A DNA stretch of 64,000 nt from CAVZTX01 sp963778375 (GTDB lineage: Bacteria; Chloroflexota; Ktedonobacteria; Ktedonobacterales; Ktedonobacteraceae): contig CAVZTX010000011.1 in assembly GCA_963778375.1 (NCBI GenBank), positions 325,012 to 389,011 on the forward strand, written 5' to 3'. The notes beneath the pieces were generated by a model. It had not been told where the DNA came from. It searched no databases and saw nothing but the letters and a program-made list of their open reading frames with translations. A program made the translations under genes and the position numbers. Of this stretch, positions 50,945-59,777 are shown in pieces (positions within the stretch are counted from its first letter, which is position 1; every line of letters starts with the position of its first letter).

Positions 50945-52477
50945 CTACACCGGATAAATCGGATTCCTACACTCTGAAAACCGCCCCTCTTTCGTCGCAT
51001 ACACACCATACCGTGCAATCAACTCATCTCGCAGATTCTCAAAAGGCGTGATAGTGTCTACGATCAATTCAGAGGCGAGGCGGAAGATATCGATATCTTC
51101 AGCATATTTTGCCTCCATCATTTTGCGGAAGGGTTCGCGTTGGTCTTCGGGCAGTTCAGCGATTTGATTGGCAAATACCGCATTAATAGCCGCTTCTGGC
51201 CCCATAACCGCAATTTGCGCTGTTGGCAGAGCAATTACGGCATCGGTGCCAAAGGCTGGTCCGGCCATTGCATACAGGCCTGCGCCATAGCACTTACGCA
51301 CAATCACAGAAATCTTTGGCACGACAGCTTGAGAGACTGCTGCGATAAACTTTGCGCCGTGCCGAATGATGCCTGCACGCTCTACCGCCGAGCCAATCAT
51401 GAAACCCGAAACATCCGCCAGGAAGAGCAAAGGAATGTTGAAGGCGTTGCAGGTATTGACGAAGCGCGTGCCTTTGTCGGAGGAGTCGGTGAAGAGCACG
51501 CCTCCCTTGACACGCGGCTGATTGGCAACGATACCGACCACACGACCATTCAGGCGAGCAAATCCCGTGATCAATTCAGGGGCAAAGAGTTTCTTGACTT
51601 CAAGGAAGCTTCCACCATCGATTAGAGAGTGGATAAAATCGTACATGTTGAACGCTTTGTTCTGCGCCTCCGGCACGATATCTTTCAGAGGTCGATCACT
51701 TGCAGGAGGCACAGGCTCAGCATCTTCGGGTTTACTGAGATAGTTCTGCGGCATATAGCGGAAATAATCCCGGGCTATACGAATAGCATCTTCTTCGCTC
51801 TCAGCCAGAAAGTCTCCTAACCCGGAGACGGTGCAGTGCATACGCGCTCCGCCCATTTCTTCAAGCGTGACCTTCTCGTGTGTGACCATCTCAGCCATGC
51901 GCGGCGAACCCAGGTAGGCGCTGGCGTTGCCCTCTACCATGATTGCAATATCGGCAAAGGCGGGTGTGTATGCCGCGCCCGCAGGTGAGGGACCAAACAT
52001 GATGGAGATTTGCGGCACAACACCGGACATTTTTATCTGGTTATAGAAGGTGCGCCCGCCCTGGTTGCGGCCTGGGAAAAGACGTATCTGATCGGTAATG
52101 CGTGCCCCCGCCGAGTCGATCAGGTAGAACATAGGAATGCGCATCTGCATCGCCATCTCCTGGATGCGCAGACTCTTCTGCACCGATTTCTCGCCTGCCG
52201 ATCCTGCCTTGACCGTTGAGTCCGACGCGCTGAAAGCTACCTGGCGACCATGAATGCGTCCCACCCCTGTAATGCTACCATCGGCTGGAAGTTCAGGATT
52301 CTGGACCTCCGCAAACATGCCATCTTCAAACTCGATCTTGCCATCATCGAGCAGCAATTTGAGGCGATCCCGCGCGAACAGCTTCTTCTGTTCCCGATTG
52401 CGTAGATGATATTTCTCAGCCCCACCCTTTTTGATACGCTCGATCTCTGCAGCTAATTTCTCTGCATTGTCTGTCAT
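50945..52477 (-). CDS. Acyl-CoA carboxylase carboxyltransferase (beta) subunit
   Basis: 510-residue carboxyltransferase moving CO2 from biotin to an acyl-CoA (propionyl-, methylcrotonyl- or geranyl-CoA type). Visible blocks: GKIEFEDGMFAEV, GRIHGRQVAFSASDSTVKAGS, IDSAGARITDQIRLFPGRNQGG, GPSPAGAAYTPAFAD and the C-terminal KCYGAGLYAMAGPAFGTDAVIALPTAQIAVMGPE, which form the two crotonase-like halves and the oxyanion loops. Together with the small biotin carrier it needs a biotin carboxylase from elsewhere. The AtuA and acyl-CoA dehydrogenase genes upstream hint at branched-chain or terpenoid acid breakdown. Confidence 0.92.
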   Translation of the reverse strand: MTDNAEKLAAEIERIKKGGAEKYHLRNREQKKLFARDRLKLLLDDGKIEFEDGMFAEVQNPELPADGSITGVGRIHGRQVAFSASDSTVKAGSAGEKSVQKSLRIQEMAMQMRIPMFYLIDSAGARITDQIRLFPGRNQGGRTFYNQIKMSGVVPQISIMFGPSPAGAAYTPAFADIAIMVEGNASAYLGSPRMAEMVTHEKVTLEEMGGARMHCTVSGLGDFLAESEEDAIRIARDYFRYMPQNYLSKPEDAEPVPPASDRPLKDIVPEAQNKAFNMYDFIHSLIDGGSFLEVKKLFAPELITGFARLNGRVVGIVANQPRVKGGVLFTDSSDKGTRFVNTCNAFNIPLLFLADVSGFMIGSAVERAGIIRHGAKFIAAVSQAVVPKISVIVRKCYGAGLYAMAGPAFGTDAVIALPTAQIAVMGPEAAINAVFANQIAELPEDQREPFRKMMEAKYAEDIDIFRLASELIVDTITPFENLRDELIARYGVYATKEGRFSECRNPIYPV

Positions 52478-52563
52478 GGAGCTATGTGCCCCTTTCTATT
52501 TCTCAACTCGCGTGTAAAGCTACTGTACACTCAGGGGGCACTACTTTACAAGGTGGGTTAAAA

Positions 52564-52905
52564 TTATGTGGTTTCCCCAGTGTTTAGGATTGCCTCAATG
52601 TTGGCTTTCAAAGATGGAAGGTCATGCTCGACCACCTCCCAAACAATATCTGGATCAATTCCAAAATAGATATGGACGATGACATTCCGCATACCACTCA
52701 TCCTCCCCCACGATATCTCTGGATGTTGCTTCTTGAAATCTGATGGAATAGCACGTGCCGCCTCACCAATAATCTGAAGGTGGTGAATCACCCAGGATTG
52801 CACCAATTCATCTTGATCGAATTTATCTCGTCCTTGATCCGTATACTTGTTGATCTGTGCTATTGCTTCCTGAATATCGAGTAGTCGCTCGGTTGTATTT
52901 CTCAT
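52564..52905 (-). CDS. hepT: HEPN-domain toxin (HepT-like, DUF86)
   Basis: 113-residue all-alpha protein with the RX4HXY motif as RNVIVHIY, the active-site signature of HepT toxins (RNase-type, or targets of AMPylation by the partner). It follows the MNT nucleotidyltransferase gene with a four-base overlap, the standard antitoxin-toxin arrangement on the minus strand. Full family length, so probably active. Confidence 0.9.
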   Translation of the reverse strand: MRNTTERLLDIQEAIAQINKYTDQGRDKFDQDELVQSWVIHHLQIIGEAARAIPSDFKKQHPEISWGRMSGMRNVIVHIYFGIDPDIVWEVVEHDLPSLKANIEAILNTGETT

Positions 52906-53192
52906 AGGGGAATCGCTTCTTTTAAGACACGCTCTCGTATGCGATCACGTAATCCTCGCTCTGTCACCACATCCACATTACAACCAAGTAATTCCTCAAG
53001 ATCGGTCAGCAAGCCACCGAGATCAAAGAGGCTGCGACCTGGCTCCATATTCACGAGCAGATCAATATCGCTTTCCGAGTCGGCTTCACCTCGTGCAACG
53101 GAGCCAAATACACGAACATTATAAGCACCGTACTCAGCAGCAGTGCGTAGAATATCCTCACGTTTTGTCTTTAAAAGTTCATCAAGAGACAT
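52902..53192 (-). CDS. mntA: Minimal nucleotidyltransferase antitoxin (MntA-like)
   Basis: 96 residues with the GSX10DXD motif exactly as GS-VARGEADSES-DID, the catalytic core of pol-beta-type minimal nucleotidyltransferases. MntA neutralises HepT by adding AMP to its Tyr. ATG 53192 follows AAAGGAG. It sits between the carboxyltransferase and AtuA-like genes of the catabolic cluster. Confidence 0.9.
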   Translation of the reverse strand: MSLDELLKTKREDILRTAAEYGAYNVRVFGSVARGEADSESDIDLLVNMEPGRSLFDLGGLLTDLEELLGCNVDVVTERGLRDRIRERVLKEAIPL

Positions 53193-53593
53193 AGAAGGAA
53201 CTCCTTTCGCTGTAACTTAATGGAGTCTGTTTCACCAATCAATCTCAACTTACTTGTATACATCTTATCATAAGCCTGGAATACATTGTTGATCTAATTG
53301 GGACATGGGACAGTGGGGACATGATGGTGTTTTTGTTTCTTTCCGCTAGTGAGAAAATGCTGGCTGCCTGGTTGAGGCAGCCAGGGCATTGGTGTTGGTC
53401 TGGTCTTTAGGGGTTCAGTCCAATATGAATTGGATGAGACACTTGGAATAGGGGACATGTTTGGGTGCTCCTGAAGTGGTGTTGATTAGAGGAAGGAGAC
53501 GGGGGGAGCGAGATTTGCTCCCTACTCATAAATATACCTTTAAGCAAGCGAGCTGTCAATGGGTTGAGATATGGATGCTGGCGGGTATTATAC
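53193..53593. other. Intergenic region with a stable hairpin
   Basis: About 400 bases without a recognisable gene. CTGGCTGCC (53360-53368) and GGCAGCCAG (53376-53384) form a 9-base-pair stem with a seven-base loop, which could end transcription from the AtuA-like genes before the toxin-antitoxin pair. GACATGGGACAGTGGGGACA repeats a GGGACA unit at 53303-53322. Confidence 0.5.
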
Positions 53594-53908
53594 CTACTCT
53601 ACTTCGATCTCCATTCTCAACAACGCAGATGAGAGGGACTTGCCTAGCGCATCGCTTCTTAAAGACCGAGATGCACCGCCGTTTAGGGCACCGTGCAGGA
53701 CGAATTTGAGTGCGAGGACATTGGGAACCTCGAAGCGTTCGACTTTTCCGGTGATGATGCCGGAGAAGTGCGCTTGCACACGGTCGGCGGTCACTTCACG
53801 GACTAAGAGGTCATATGTTGCTTGATCCTGTGCGAAGAGGCTCAGGTCCGCCTTGTCGCCTTTATCGCCTGAACGGACATGGGCAAAGGAAACGAGTTGC
53901 TTTTTCAT
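53594..53908 (-). CDS. AtuA-associated small protein (AtuA C-terminal, ferredoxin-fold-like domain)
   Basis: 104 residues beginning MKKQLVSFAHVRSGDKGDKADLSLFA, the conserved start of the domain found fused to the C-terminus of many AtuA (DUF1446) proteins. Here it is a separate gene beginning one base after the AtuA stop codon, with GGAGGAATCATAAC before ATG 53908. Function unknown; it presumably works in complex with AtuA. Confidence 0.8.
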   Translation of the reverse strand: MKKQLVSFAHVRSGDKGDKADLSLFAQDQATYDLLVREVTADRVQAHFSGIITGKVERFEVPNVLALKFVLHGALNGGASRSLRSDALGKSLSSALLRMEIEVE

Positions 53909-53909
53909 G

Positions 53910-55274
53910 TTATGATTCCTCCACACTGACCCGTACGTATTCTTCGATGATGGAACGAGGAGCCAGGGTAGGCCAGATGCCGAGCAGGCCGCGGGGTTCA
54001 AGCATGCCACCTGCGCCACCAATGAATGGTGGGCCACTGAGCGCCAGTGGTGGAAATAGGCGTCCTAATTTCGCGGCTTCTTTCCTATCAGCGCAGCGAA
54101 CGGCAATGCGCAAATAGACTTCGTTCAGGTCGTTCGCATGTGTTGGGTCGGCCAGAAGGCCATGAATTGAATTAAATCCCATGTACTCGATCAGGGTCTC
54201 TTCGGACTTGAGGCCAATTTCAATCATTTGCTGCTGAATGATCTGTGCTGCTAGCTGGGCCTTTGCCAGCGCATCCGGCCAGGCATAGCCAATCATAGCC
54301 TGACCCATGACACCATCTTCGTAACCTGCGACAATCTTTAGCGTTTCAGGGGCTGGTCGTCCGGTAGCTCCGGTCACGCGTACCTGGTCGGATCCAATTT
54401 CTTCCAGGTGAAGCGTGGTCATGTCCACGTCTACATCCGGCGTGATGTAGTGGGAGGGGTCGTGTACTTCGTAGAGCAACTGCTCGCGTAGGGTATCGAA
54501 GCTAACGCGCCCTCCTGTAGCGGGAGGCTTGCTGATCACCGCGTCGCCATTCTCCCATACTTCCGCAATGGGATAGCCGATATGCGCAAGGTCGGGAATG
54601 GAGCGCCAGTCCCCACCGAAGTTGCCCCCTGTTGCTTGTCCGCTGCATTCAAGCAAGTGCCCAACGACTATGCCCTGTGCTAATTTATTCCATTCATCCC
54701 AACGCCAACCCAGTTCATGCACCATAGGAGCCAGAAAGAGGGCAGCATCGGCTACTCGCCCGGTCAGTACAATATCCGCTCCATCATTCAACGCCTCCAC
54801 TAATGGACGCGCCCCAAGATAAGCATTGGCAAATAGCAGGCGGTTGCGCACTGTTGCAATATCCTGGCCGGTATCCATATGCGCGAGCGAAATCCCTGCT
54901 TCTTGTAAGTCGTCGAGGCGTTCCAGCACGGAATCACCGAGCACGACTCCTACTTTGAGCTTGAAGCCGTGATGTTTGAGCGCTTCAAGCAGCACGATAC
55001 GCGCCTCCATAGGGTTAAGCCCCCCAGCATTGAGGATGAACTTGACGCCACGAGGAAGAGCTAGAGGCAGAAGATCGGCGAGCATAGGCACGAGATCACG
55101 AGTGTAACCTAGCCTGGGATCGCGCTGGCGATCTTTCTGGAGAATTGCCAGCGTCAATTCGGCAAGGTGATCGGAGGCAACATACTGTACATTACCACGC
55201 TCAATGCTGGTCCGAACTGGTTCCCACGAGTCGCCATAGAAGCCAAGCCCCCCGGCTATGCGCACAGATTTCAT
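53910..55274 (-). CDS. atuA: AtuA family protein (DUF1446, acyclic terpene utilisation)
   Basis: 454 residues: MKSVRIAGGLGFYGDSWEPV, GVKFILNAGGLNPMEAR, LTGRVADAALFLAPM, HLLECSGQATGGNFGGDW and GYPIAEVW are conserved AtuA blocks. In Pseudomonas AtuA is essential for citronellol/geraniol catabolism with an unresolved biochemical role. GAGGTAATTT precedes ATG 55274. The neighbouring acyl-CoA dehydrogenase and carboxyltransferase match the Atu-type gene set, but other short-chain acyl-CoA pathways use similar sets. A full type A hairpin sits just upstream. Confidence 0.88.
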   Translation of the reverse strand: MKSVRIAGGLGFYGDSWEPVRTSIERGNVQYVASDHLAELTLAILQKDRQRDPRLGYTRDLVPMLADLLPLALPRGVKFILNAGGLNPMEARIVLLEALKHHGFKLKVGVVLGDSVLERLDDLQEAGISLAHMDTGQDIATVRNRLLFANAYLGARPLVEALNDGADIVLTGRVADAALFLAPMVHELGWRWDEWNKLAQGIVVGHLLECSGQATGGNFGGDWRSIPDLAHIGYPIAEVWENGDAVISKPPATGGRVSFDTLREQLLYEVHDPSHYITPDVDVDMTTLHLEEIGSDQVRVTGATGRPAPETLKIVAGYEDGVMGQAMIGYAWPDALAKAQLAAQIIQQQMIEIGLKSEETLIEYMGFNSIHGLLADPTHANDLNEVYLRIAVRCADRKEAAKLGRLFPPLALSGPPFIGGAGGMLEPRGLLGIWPTLAPRSIIEEYVRVSVEES

Positions 55275-55307
55275 AAATTACCTCGCGATTGTCATCCTTC
55301 ACCAGTT

Positions 55308-55376
55308 GTCATCCTGAGCGCTAGCGAAGGATCTGTAAGGCCGCAATAGAGATCCTCCGTTAGCACTCAGGATGAC
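55308..55376. repeat. Type A palindromic repeat, full hairpin form
   Basis: Left arm GTCATCCTGAGCGCTAGCGA and on; right arm ends ACTCAGGATGAC. It lies in the 107 bases between the acyl-CoA dehydrogenase stop and the AtuA start, where it may attenuate the transcript. Confidence 0.8.
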
Positions 55377-55381
55377 AAGGA

Positions 55382-56311
55382 TTACCTCATGCCCAGGAGT
55401 TCTCGTGCGATCAATAACTGGCGAATCTCGTTGGTGCCTGCGCCAATCTCTCCGAGCTTGGCGTTGCGCCACATCTTCTCAACTTCAAAGTCGGTCAGGT
55501 AGCCCCAGCCACCGTGAATTTGCAAGGCTTCATCGGCTGCACGCATTGCGGCCCTTGCGGTGAAGAGCAGCGCTGCTGCGGCTTCTTTGCTGACACGTAT
55601 GCCCTGCTGGGCAAGCAACATGCAGCGCTGCGCCATTAAGCGTGCCGCTTCGAGGTCGGTATACATATCGGCTAGTTTGGCCTGGATGAGTTGGAAGTTA
55701 GCGATGGGTTGACCAAACTGCTCGCGCTCTTTGGCATATTTTAGTGAGACTTCAAGCGCGGCCTCAATTCCGCCCACCATGCTGACTGCATAGAAGGCGC
55801 GTTCGAGGTCAAGCCCGCTCATGACGACTTTGTAGCCTTCATTGACTTTGCCGAGCACGTTTTCCTCCGACACAAATGCGTTCTCGAAGACCAGTTCGCC
55901 GGTGGGTGAGCCGTGCATGCCGACTTTGCTCAACTTGCGGGCAACGTAGAAGCCCGGTGTGTTTGTTTCAAAGATGAAGGCGGTAATACCCCGACTTCCG
56001 GCCTCCGGTCGCGTTTTTGCGTAGACGATCAATAGGTTAGCGATGGGGCCATTGGTGATGAACATTTTTGTGCCGTTGAGCAGGTAGCCACCGTCAGTTG
56101 CGCGTGCCGTGGTTTGAATACCCATTGCGTCGGAGCCAGCATTTGGCTCGCTGAGGGCTAAGGCCCCGATCATTTCAGTGCTGACAAGTTTGGGCAGATA
56201 TTTCTGTTTTTGTTGCTCAGTTCCATTACGCAAGATGTTGTGGGCGCAGAGATTGGAATGCGCAACAGAATAACCCGTTTTTCTTTGTCTACAAGACGCC
56301 GTTTGGGGCAT
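55382..56311 (-). pseudogene. Acyl-CoA dehydrogenase, 5' end lost at the island boundary
   Basis: 309-residue frame, but family members have about 385. From SVAHSNLCAHNILRNGTEQQKQKYLP onward the protein is normal: FAD/substrate segments ALALSEPNAGSDA and GTKMFITNG, catalytic-base region GERAF-like LDLERAFYAVSMVGG, C-terminal QIHGGWGYLTDFEVEKMWRNAKLGEIGAGTNEIRQLLIAREL. The first ~14 residues (MPQTASCRQRKTG) are unrelated to the family, so the usual N-terminal ~90 residues are missing. The break near 56270 coincides with a drop in GC content. The enzyme was probably isovaleryl- or citronellyl-CoA dehydrogenase-like. Confidence 0.85.
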
Positions 56312-56369
56312 TTATCAACCCTAGCCTTTTAAATAGCGACAACGAAAAAGGAGAGATTGCAGAATGCAA

Positions 56370-57201
56370 CCTAGCAACCTAGCGGTAATTCTACCACACT
56401 TATTGATCGGTTTGCGTCCTTAGATTGGTACGATAAGCTGATTGAGTTTATATTCCGCTTTACTGCTAAAACTAGTGAACCGCTACTTGCTGCTGGCATT
56501 GTTTACTCTGCTGCTGATGTATTAAGCCGGGGACATATAGGAAGCAGTAATATACTTCTCAATAATGCCTGGGCTATAACGCAATCAGTTGCAATTGAGT
56601 CAAGCGGAGGAGTTGTACTTGTTTATGGGCTGCAGTCAATCAGAGAGAAAGACAGGGTAAAAGCATGGCTTTACCTCATTTTTCAATGCTGCTTGCTTTG
56701 GCGGGAGGAATAATGCTTTTCATGCAGCTTGCAGGATGGGAAGCTCAGGGAGATAGCCAATTTATGCTTGTACTTTTTGCCCTTAGATGTATTGTCTCTA
56801 TTGGCTACATCTACCTTTGCCGGACAAAGAGTATTCGCTTTACAAGTTTGCAGTTTGAAAATGTACAAGAAGACTCCCCTACTCCACAATCTCAAGAACC
56901 TGCTTTCACTCTTGAAGATGTACGGACGGTAGTTATTGAGGTTATGTCCCAAATGAAAGATAGTAATGCGCAGCTTATAGAGTGTAAAGAGCAATTACAG
57001 CTTCCAGAGAATGCAGTAAGTACAGGAAAAAGGCAAAAGGGCACAGAGGAAAGAAGCGAAAGCTTCCCTAAAAACTTCTATCGCGTACAGGCTTTTCTTG
57101 CAGATGATCCTGATGCTAAAACTCGTGAAGTTGCAACGGCTTTAGATATTAGCATCCCAACTGCAAGTAAATGGATGCAGAAAGTTCGTGCGCAAAAGTA
57201 A
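56370..57201 (+). pseudogene. Membrane protein with C-terminal helix-turn-helix, truncated and frameshifted
   Basis: The first frame (from about 56380, no start codon) reads LIDRFASLDWYDKLIEFIFRFTAKTSEPLLAAG ... SREKDRVKAWLYL-like text. After the TTTTT at 56678-56682 the frame switches to FSMLLALAGGIMLFMQLAGW, FALRCIVSIGYIYLCRTKSIRF and a charged C-terminus ending FLADDPDAKTREVATALDISIPTASKWMQKVRAQK (to 57201), which is a helix-turn-helix. Adding one T joins the two. Hydrophobic helices at the N-terminal side plus a DNA-binding tail suggest a membrane-bound regulator. Base composition is AT-rich. Confidence 0.65.
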
Positions 57202-57327
57202 AGAGAGTACAGGTTAAAAAGCTTGAGGGGTGGCAATAACGCCACTCCTCATTTTTATATCTTGAGGTACAATGTAGGAGATAATTGAAAGAGTTTCATA
57301 AGTCCCTGCCCCATCAAGGAGAATGCC

Positions 57328-58476
57328 ATGTACTTTTCTGAGGAACATGATTTGTTTCGGCAGTACTGTCCGGTCATTCGTTGAAAAAGAGATCAATCCT
57401 TATGTTGACAAGTGGGAAGAAGAAGGGATTTTTCCGGCCCATGACCTATTTAAAAAGATGGGGGATTTGGGATTTTTAGGACTTAACTACCCCGAAGAAT
57501 ATGGCGGGGCTGATGCAGATTACTGGTATACGGTTGTATTTGCTGAAGAGCTTTCTCATATCAATTGTGGTGGCGTTCCAATGGGAATTGTTGTACATAC
57601 TGACATGTGCTACACCTGCGCTTAACAGTTCGGTTCCCCATGAACTAAAAAAGAAATTCCTGCTCCCAGCTTGCAGAGGTGAAATAGTATGGTGCAATTG
57701 GAGTCAGTGAGCCTGATGCAGGATCAGATGTTGCTTCAATCCGTACAAGAGCAGAAAAAGATGGTGATGATTATATTATCACCGGCACTAAGCTTTACAT
57801 CACAAATGGCACCCAGGCTGATTTTATTTGTCTTCTTGCACGTACTAGGAGATGATCCAGGATATCGGGGAATGTCTCTTATTATCACTCCTACAAACCT
57901 TCCAGGATTTAGCGTAGGAAGAAAACTAAGAAAGCTGGGCAATTATTCCAGCGATACGGGAGAATTGGTTTTTGACCATGTACGTGTTCCACAGTGGTAT
58001 AGGATTGGAGCGGAGGGAAAAGGATTTCAGCTTCAAATGCAGCAGTTCCAAAAGAGCGGCTTATTGGCTCAATTATGGCACATAGCGGATGCGAGAGAAC
58101 TGTTAGAGATACTATTGCTTATACAAAAGAGCGTACTGCTTTTGGTAAACCATTAATTGCTAATCAGTGGATCCAATTTAAGCTCGCAGAGCTATTAACC
58201 GAGATTGAAGCTCTAAAACAGCTAAACTACCACTGCGCCAGAATGCTGATGGAAGGACTGGATTTCACAAAAGAAGCATCAATGGCAAAGCTTAAAGGCA
58301 GGAAGGCTTACAAGCGAGGTAAATGATACCTGCCTGCAATTTTATGGAGGTATGGGATACATGGAGGAAACGCCTATATCACGCCGTTTAGAGATGGACG
58401 ACTACTTTCCATTGGTGCAGGAGCAGATGAAATAATGATGGGCATTATTGCCAAATATGAAGGTTTTTTAGGTTAA
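57328..58476 (+). pseudogene. Acyl-CoA dehydrogenase broken by at least seven indels
   Basis: Joined across frames the product is a complete acyl-CoA dehydrogenase: MYFSEEHDLFRQ, VRSFVEKEINPYVDKWEEEG, FPAHDLFKKMGDLGFLGLNYPEEYGG, IGVSEPDAGSDVASIRT, ITGTKLYITNG, LVFDHVRVP, TFGKPL-like AFGKPLIANQW, QFYGGMGYMEETPISR and SIGAGADEIMMGIIAKYEG. Shifts occur near 57364, 57613, 57690, 57851, 58050, 58302 and 58384, in both directions. There are no in-frame stop codons by substitution, which argues for very recent decay or sequencing errors. It is AT-rich, unlike the acyl-CoA dehydrogenase at 55382. Confidence 0.85.
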
Positions 58477-59463
58477 ACAGAACCGCGAGAAGAGAAAGTT
58501 TGACAAAACAAAAGGTATGGTGGCCCACTTTGTCAAGACAGAGAAATCAGCTAAACTAAGAGCTACTTTCCTCCTTTTAGTGTTATTTGTTCTGCCTTTG
58601 CCCAGCTGACCAGTGTGAAAATAGACTTCAGCAGGGGTCTGATAATTGAGCGCCTGGTGAGGTCGCTCTTGATTATAAAACTCGAAATAGCGGGTCAAAG
58701 CCTGACGCGCCTCCCGCGGTGACGCATAGTCATGAATGTAGACTTCTTCATACTTCACCGTGCGCCATAATCGTTCGGTAAAAATATTGTCTAAGGCTCG
58801 CCCTTTGCCATCCATGCTAATTTGCACCTGGGCATCCAGCAAGAGTTGGCAATACTGCGGGCTGGTAAAATGGCTCCCCTGGTCACTATTGCAGATCAGC
58901 GGCACCGTTTGTCCCAACGCCCGTTGCACTGTGGTGAGCACAAAGGGCAACTCCAGTGTCTGATCGAGTTCCCAACTGACCACGTAGCGCGAGTACCAGT
59001 CCAGGATCGCTACCAGGTACATCCAGCCGGCTTGTAAGCGAATATACGTGATGTCAATGCCCCAAATATGATTGGGGTACGCGCTGGTGATGTGACGCAG
59101 TAAGTAGGGATAGACTCCTTCCTTGTGGTTGCGTTTACTGAGATTGGGTCCTGGATAGATGGCCGCAATGCCCATCTCGCTCATATACCGGCCCACCGTT
59201 TTTCGATTGATGCCCATCCCTTCTCGCTGTAACTGCGCCGCGATCTTGCGCGAGCCATAAAAGGGGCACTGCGTATAAATTTCATCAATGCGATGCTTGA
59301 GCCGCACTTCTTCTGCACTGGGAGGGCGCGGCTGGTAATACAAGCTCGCACGGCTCAGACTGAGCAGATCGGCCTGCATATTCAGTGGAAGCTCACTCGC
59401 TGCCCGCTCAATCAGGCCGACCCGTTCCTCCCGACTCAGAGTTGTAACTTTTTTTTCAGCCAA
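58468..59463 (-). CDS. IS3-family transposase OrfB (DDE integrase)
   Basis: 331 residues with an HTH_21 segment (EVRLKHRIDEIYTQCPFYGSRKIAAQLQREG) and the rve DDE core: Asp in WGIDITYI, Asp in NSDQGSHF, Glu in FTERLWRTVKYEEVY. The final stretch FYNQERPHQALNYQTPAEVYF is typical. The frame runs past the predicted left inverted repeat into flanking DNA, adding about 15 foreign residues (ending RFCLT). The transposase core is intact, so it may be active. Confidence 0.92.
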   Translation of the reverse strand: MAEKKVTTLSREERVGLIERAASELPLNMQADLLSLSRASLYYQPRPPSAEEVRLKHRIDEIYTQCPFYGSRKIAAQLQREGMGINRKTVGRYMSEMGIAAIYPGPNLSKRNHKEGVYPYLLRHITSAYPNHIWGIDITYIRLQAGWMYLVAILDWYSRYVVSWELDQTLELPFVLTTVQRALGQTVPLICNSDQGSHFTSPQYCQLLLDAQVQISMDGKGRALDNIFTERLWRTVKYEEVYIHDYASPREARQALTRYFEFYNQERPHQALNYQTPAEVYFHTGQLGKGRTNNTKRRKVALSLADFSVLTKWATIPFVLSNFLFSRFCLT

Positions 59464-59777
59464 CTCACCTGAGTACTCAACTTGCCAATTTCGGCGTACA
59501 GTTCGCTGAGCTGCTGCTCATGGGCGCGTTTCAATTCCACCGTGCTGTCCTGTTTCTCAAAGAGGCTGGGCATCCCTTCTAATGCCACGGCCCGCCAATT
59601 CTTCAGTTGGGTCGGATGGACTTCATACTCGGTGGCGATTTGCGCCAGCGTCTTCTCTTCTTTCAAGAGTTCCTGAACCACTCGTGCTTTGAACGCGGCT
59701 GTATACTGTTTTCTCATCATGCTTGAGTATATCTTATTTCAGCCTCTTCCCGTGTCTAAATTTCTAGGGCCATTATA
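58516..59777 (-). mobile_element. IS3-family insertion sequence (about 1.26 kb)
   Basis: Two overlapping transposase frames, with inferred imperfect terminal inverted repeats reading inward as TATGGTGGCCCACTTTGTCA (left, from 58516) and TATAATGGCCCTAGAAATTT (right, from 59777), both followed by AGACA. No matching target duplication could be identified. It lies between the broken acyl-CoA dehydrogenase and the TIR region. Confidence 0.75.
59436..59720 (-). CDS. IS3-family transposase OrfA
   Basis: 94-residue helix-turn-helix protein: YTAAFKARVVQELLKEEKTLAQIATEYEVHPTQLKNW, then a leucine-zipper-like coiled coil (LSELYAEIGKLSTQVSWLKKKLQL). It binds the IS ends. Its end overlaps OrfB by 28 bases, with an A-rich slippery tract (TGAAAAAAAAGTT on the minus strand) at about 59445-59460, so OrfAB is probably made by -1 ribosomal frameshifting. 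Confidence 0.92.
   Translation of the reverse strand: MMRKQYTAAFKARVVQELLKEEKTLAQIATEYEVHPTQLKNWRAVALEGMPSLFEKQDSTVELKRAHEQQLSELYAEIGKLSTQVSWLKKKLQL

Noticed and set aside
53461..53825. Plus-strand frames of about 80 codons in the region before and within the AtuA-associated gene
   Set aside because: Partly antisense to a recognised gene and without ribosome-binding site or family features.
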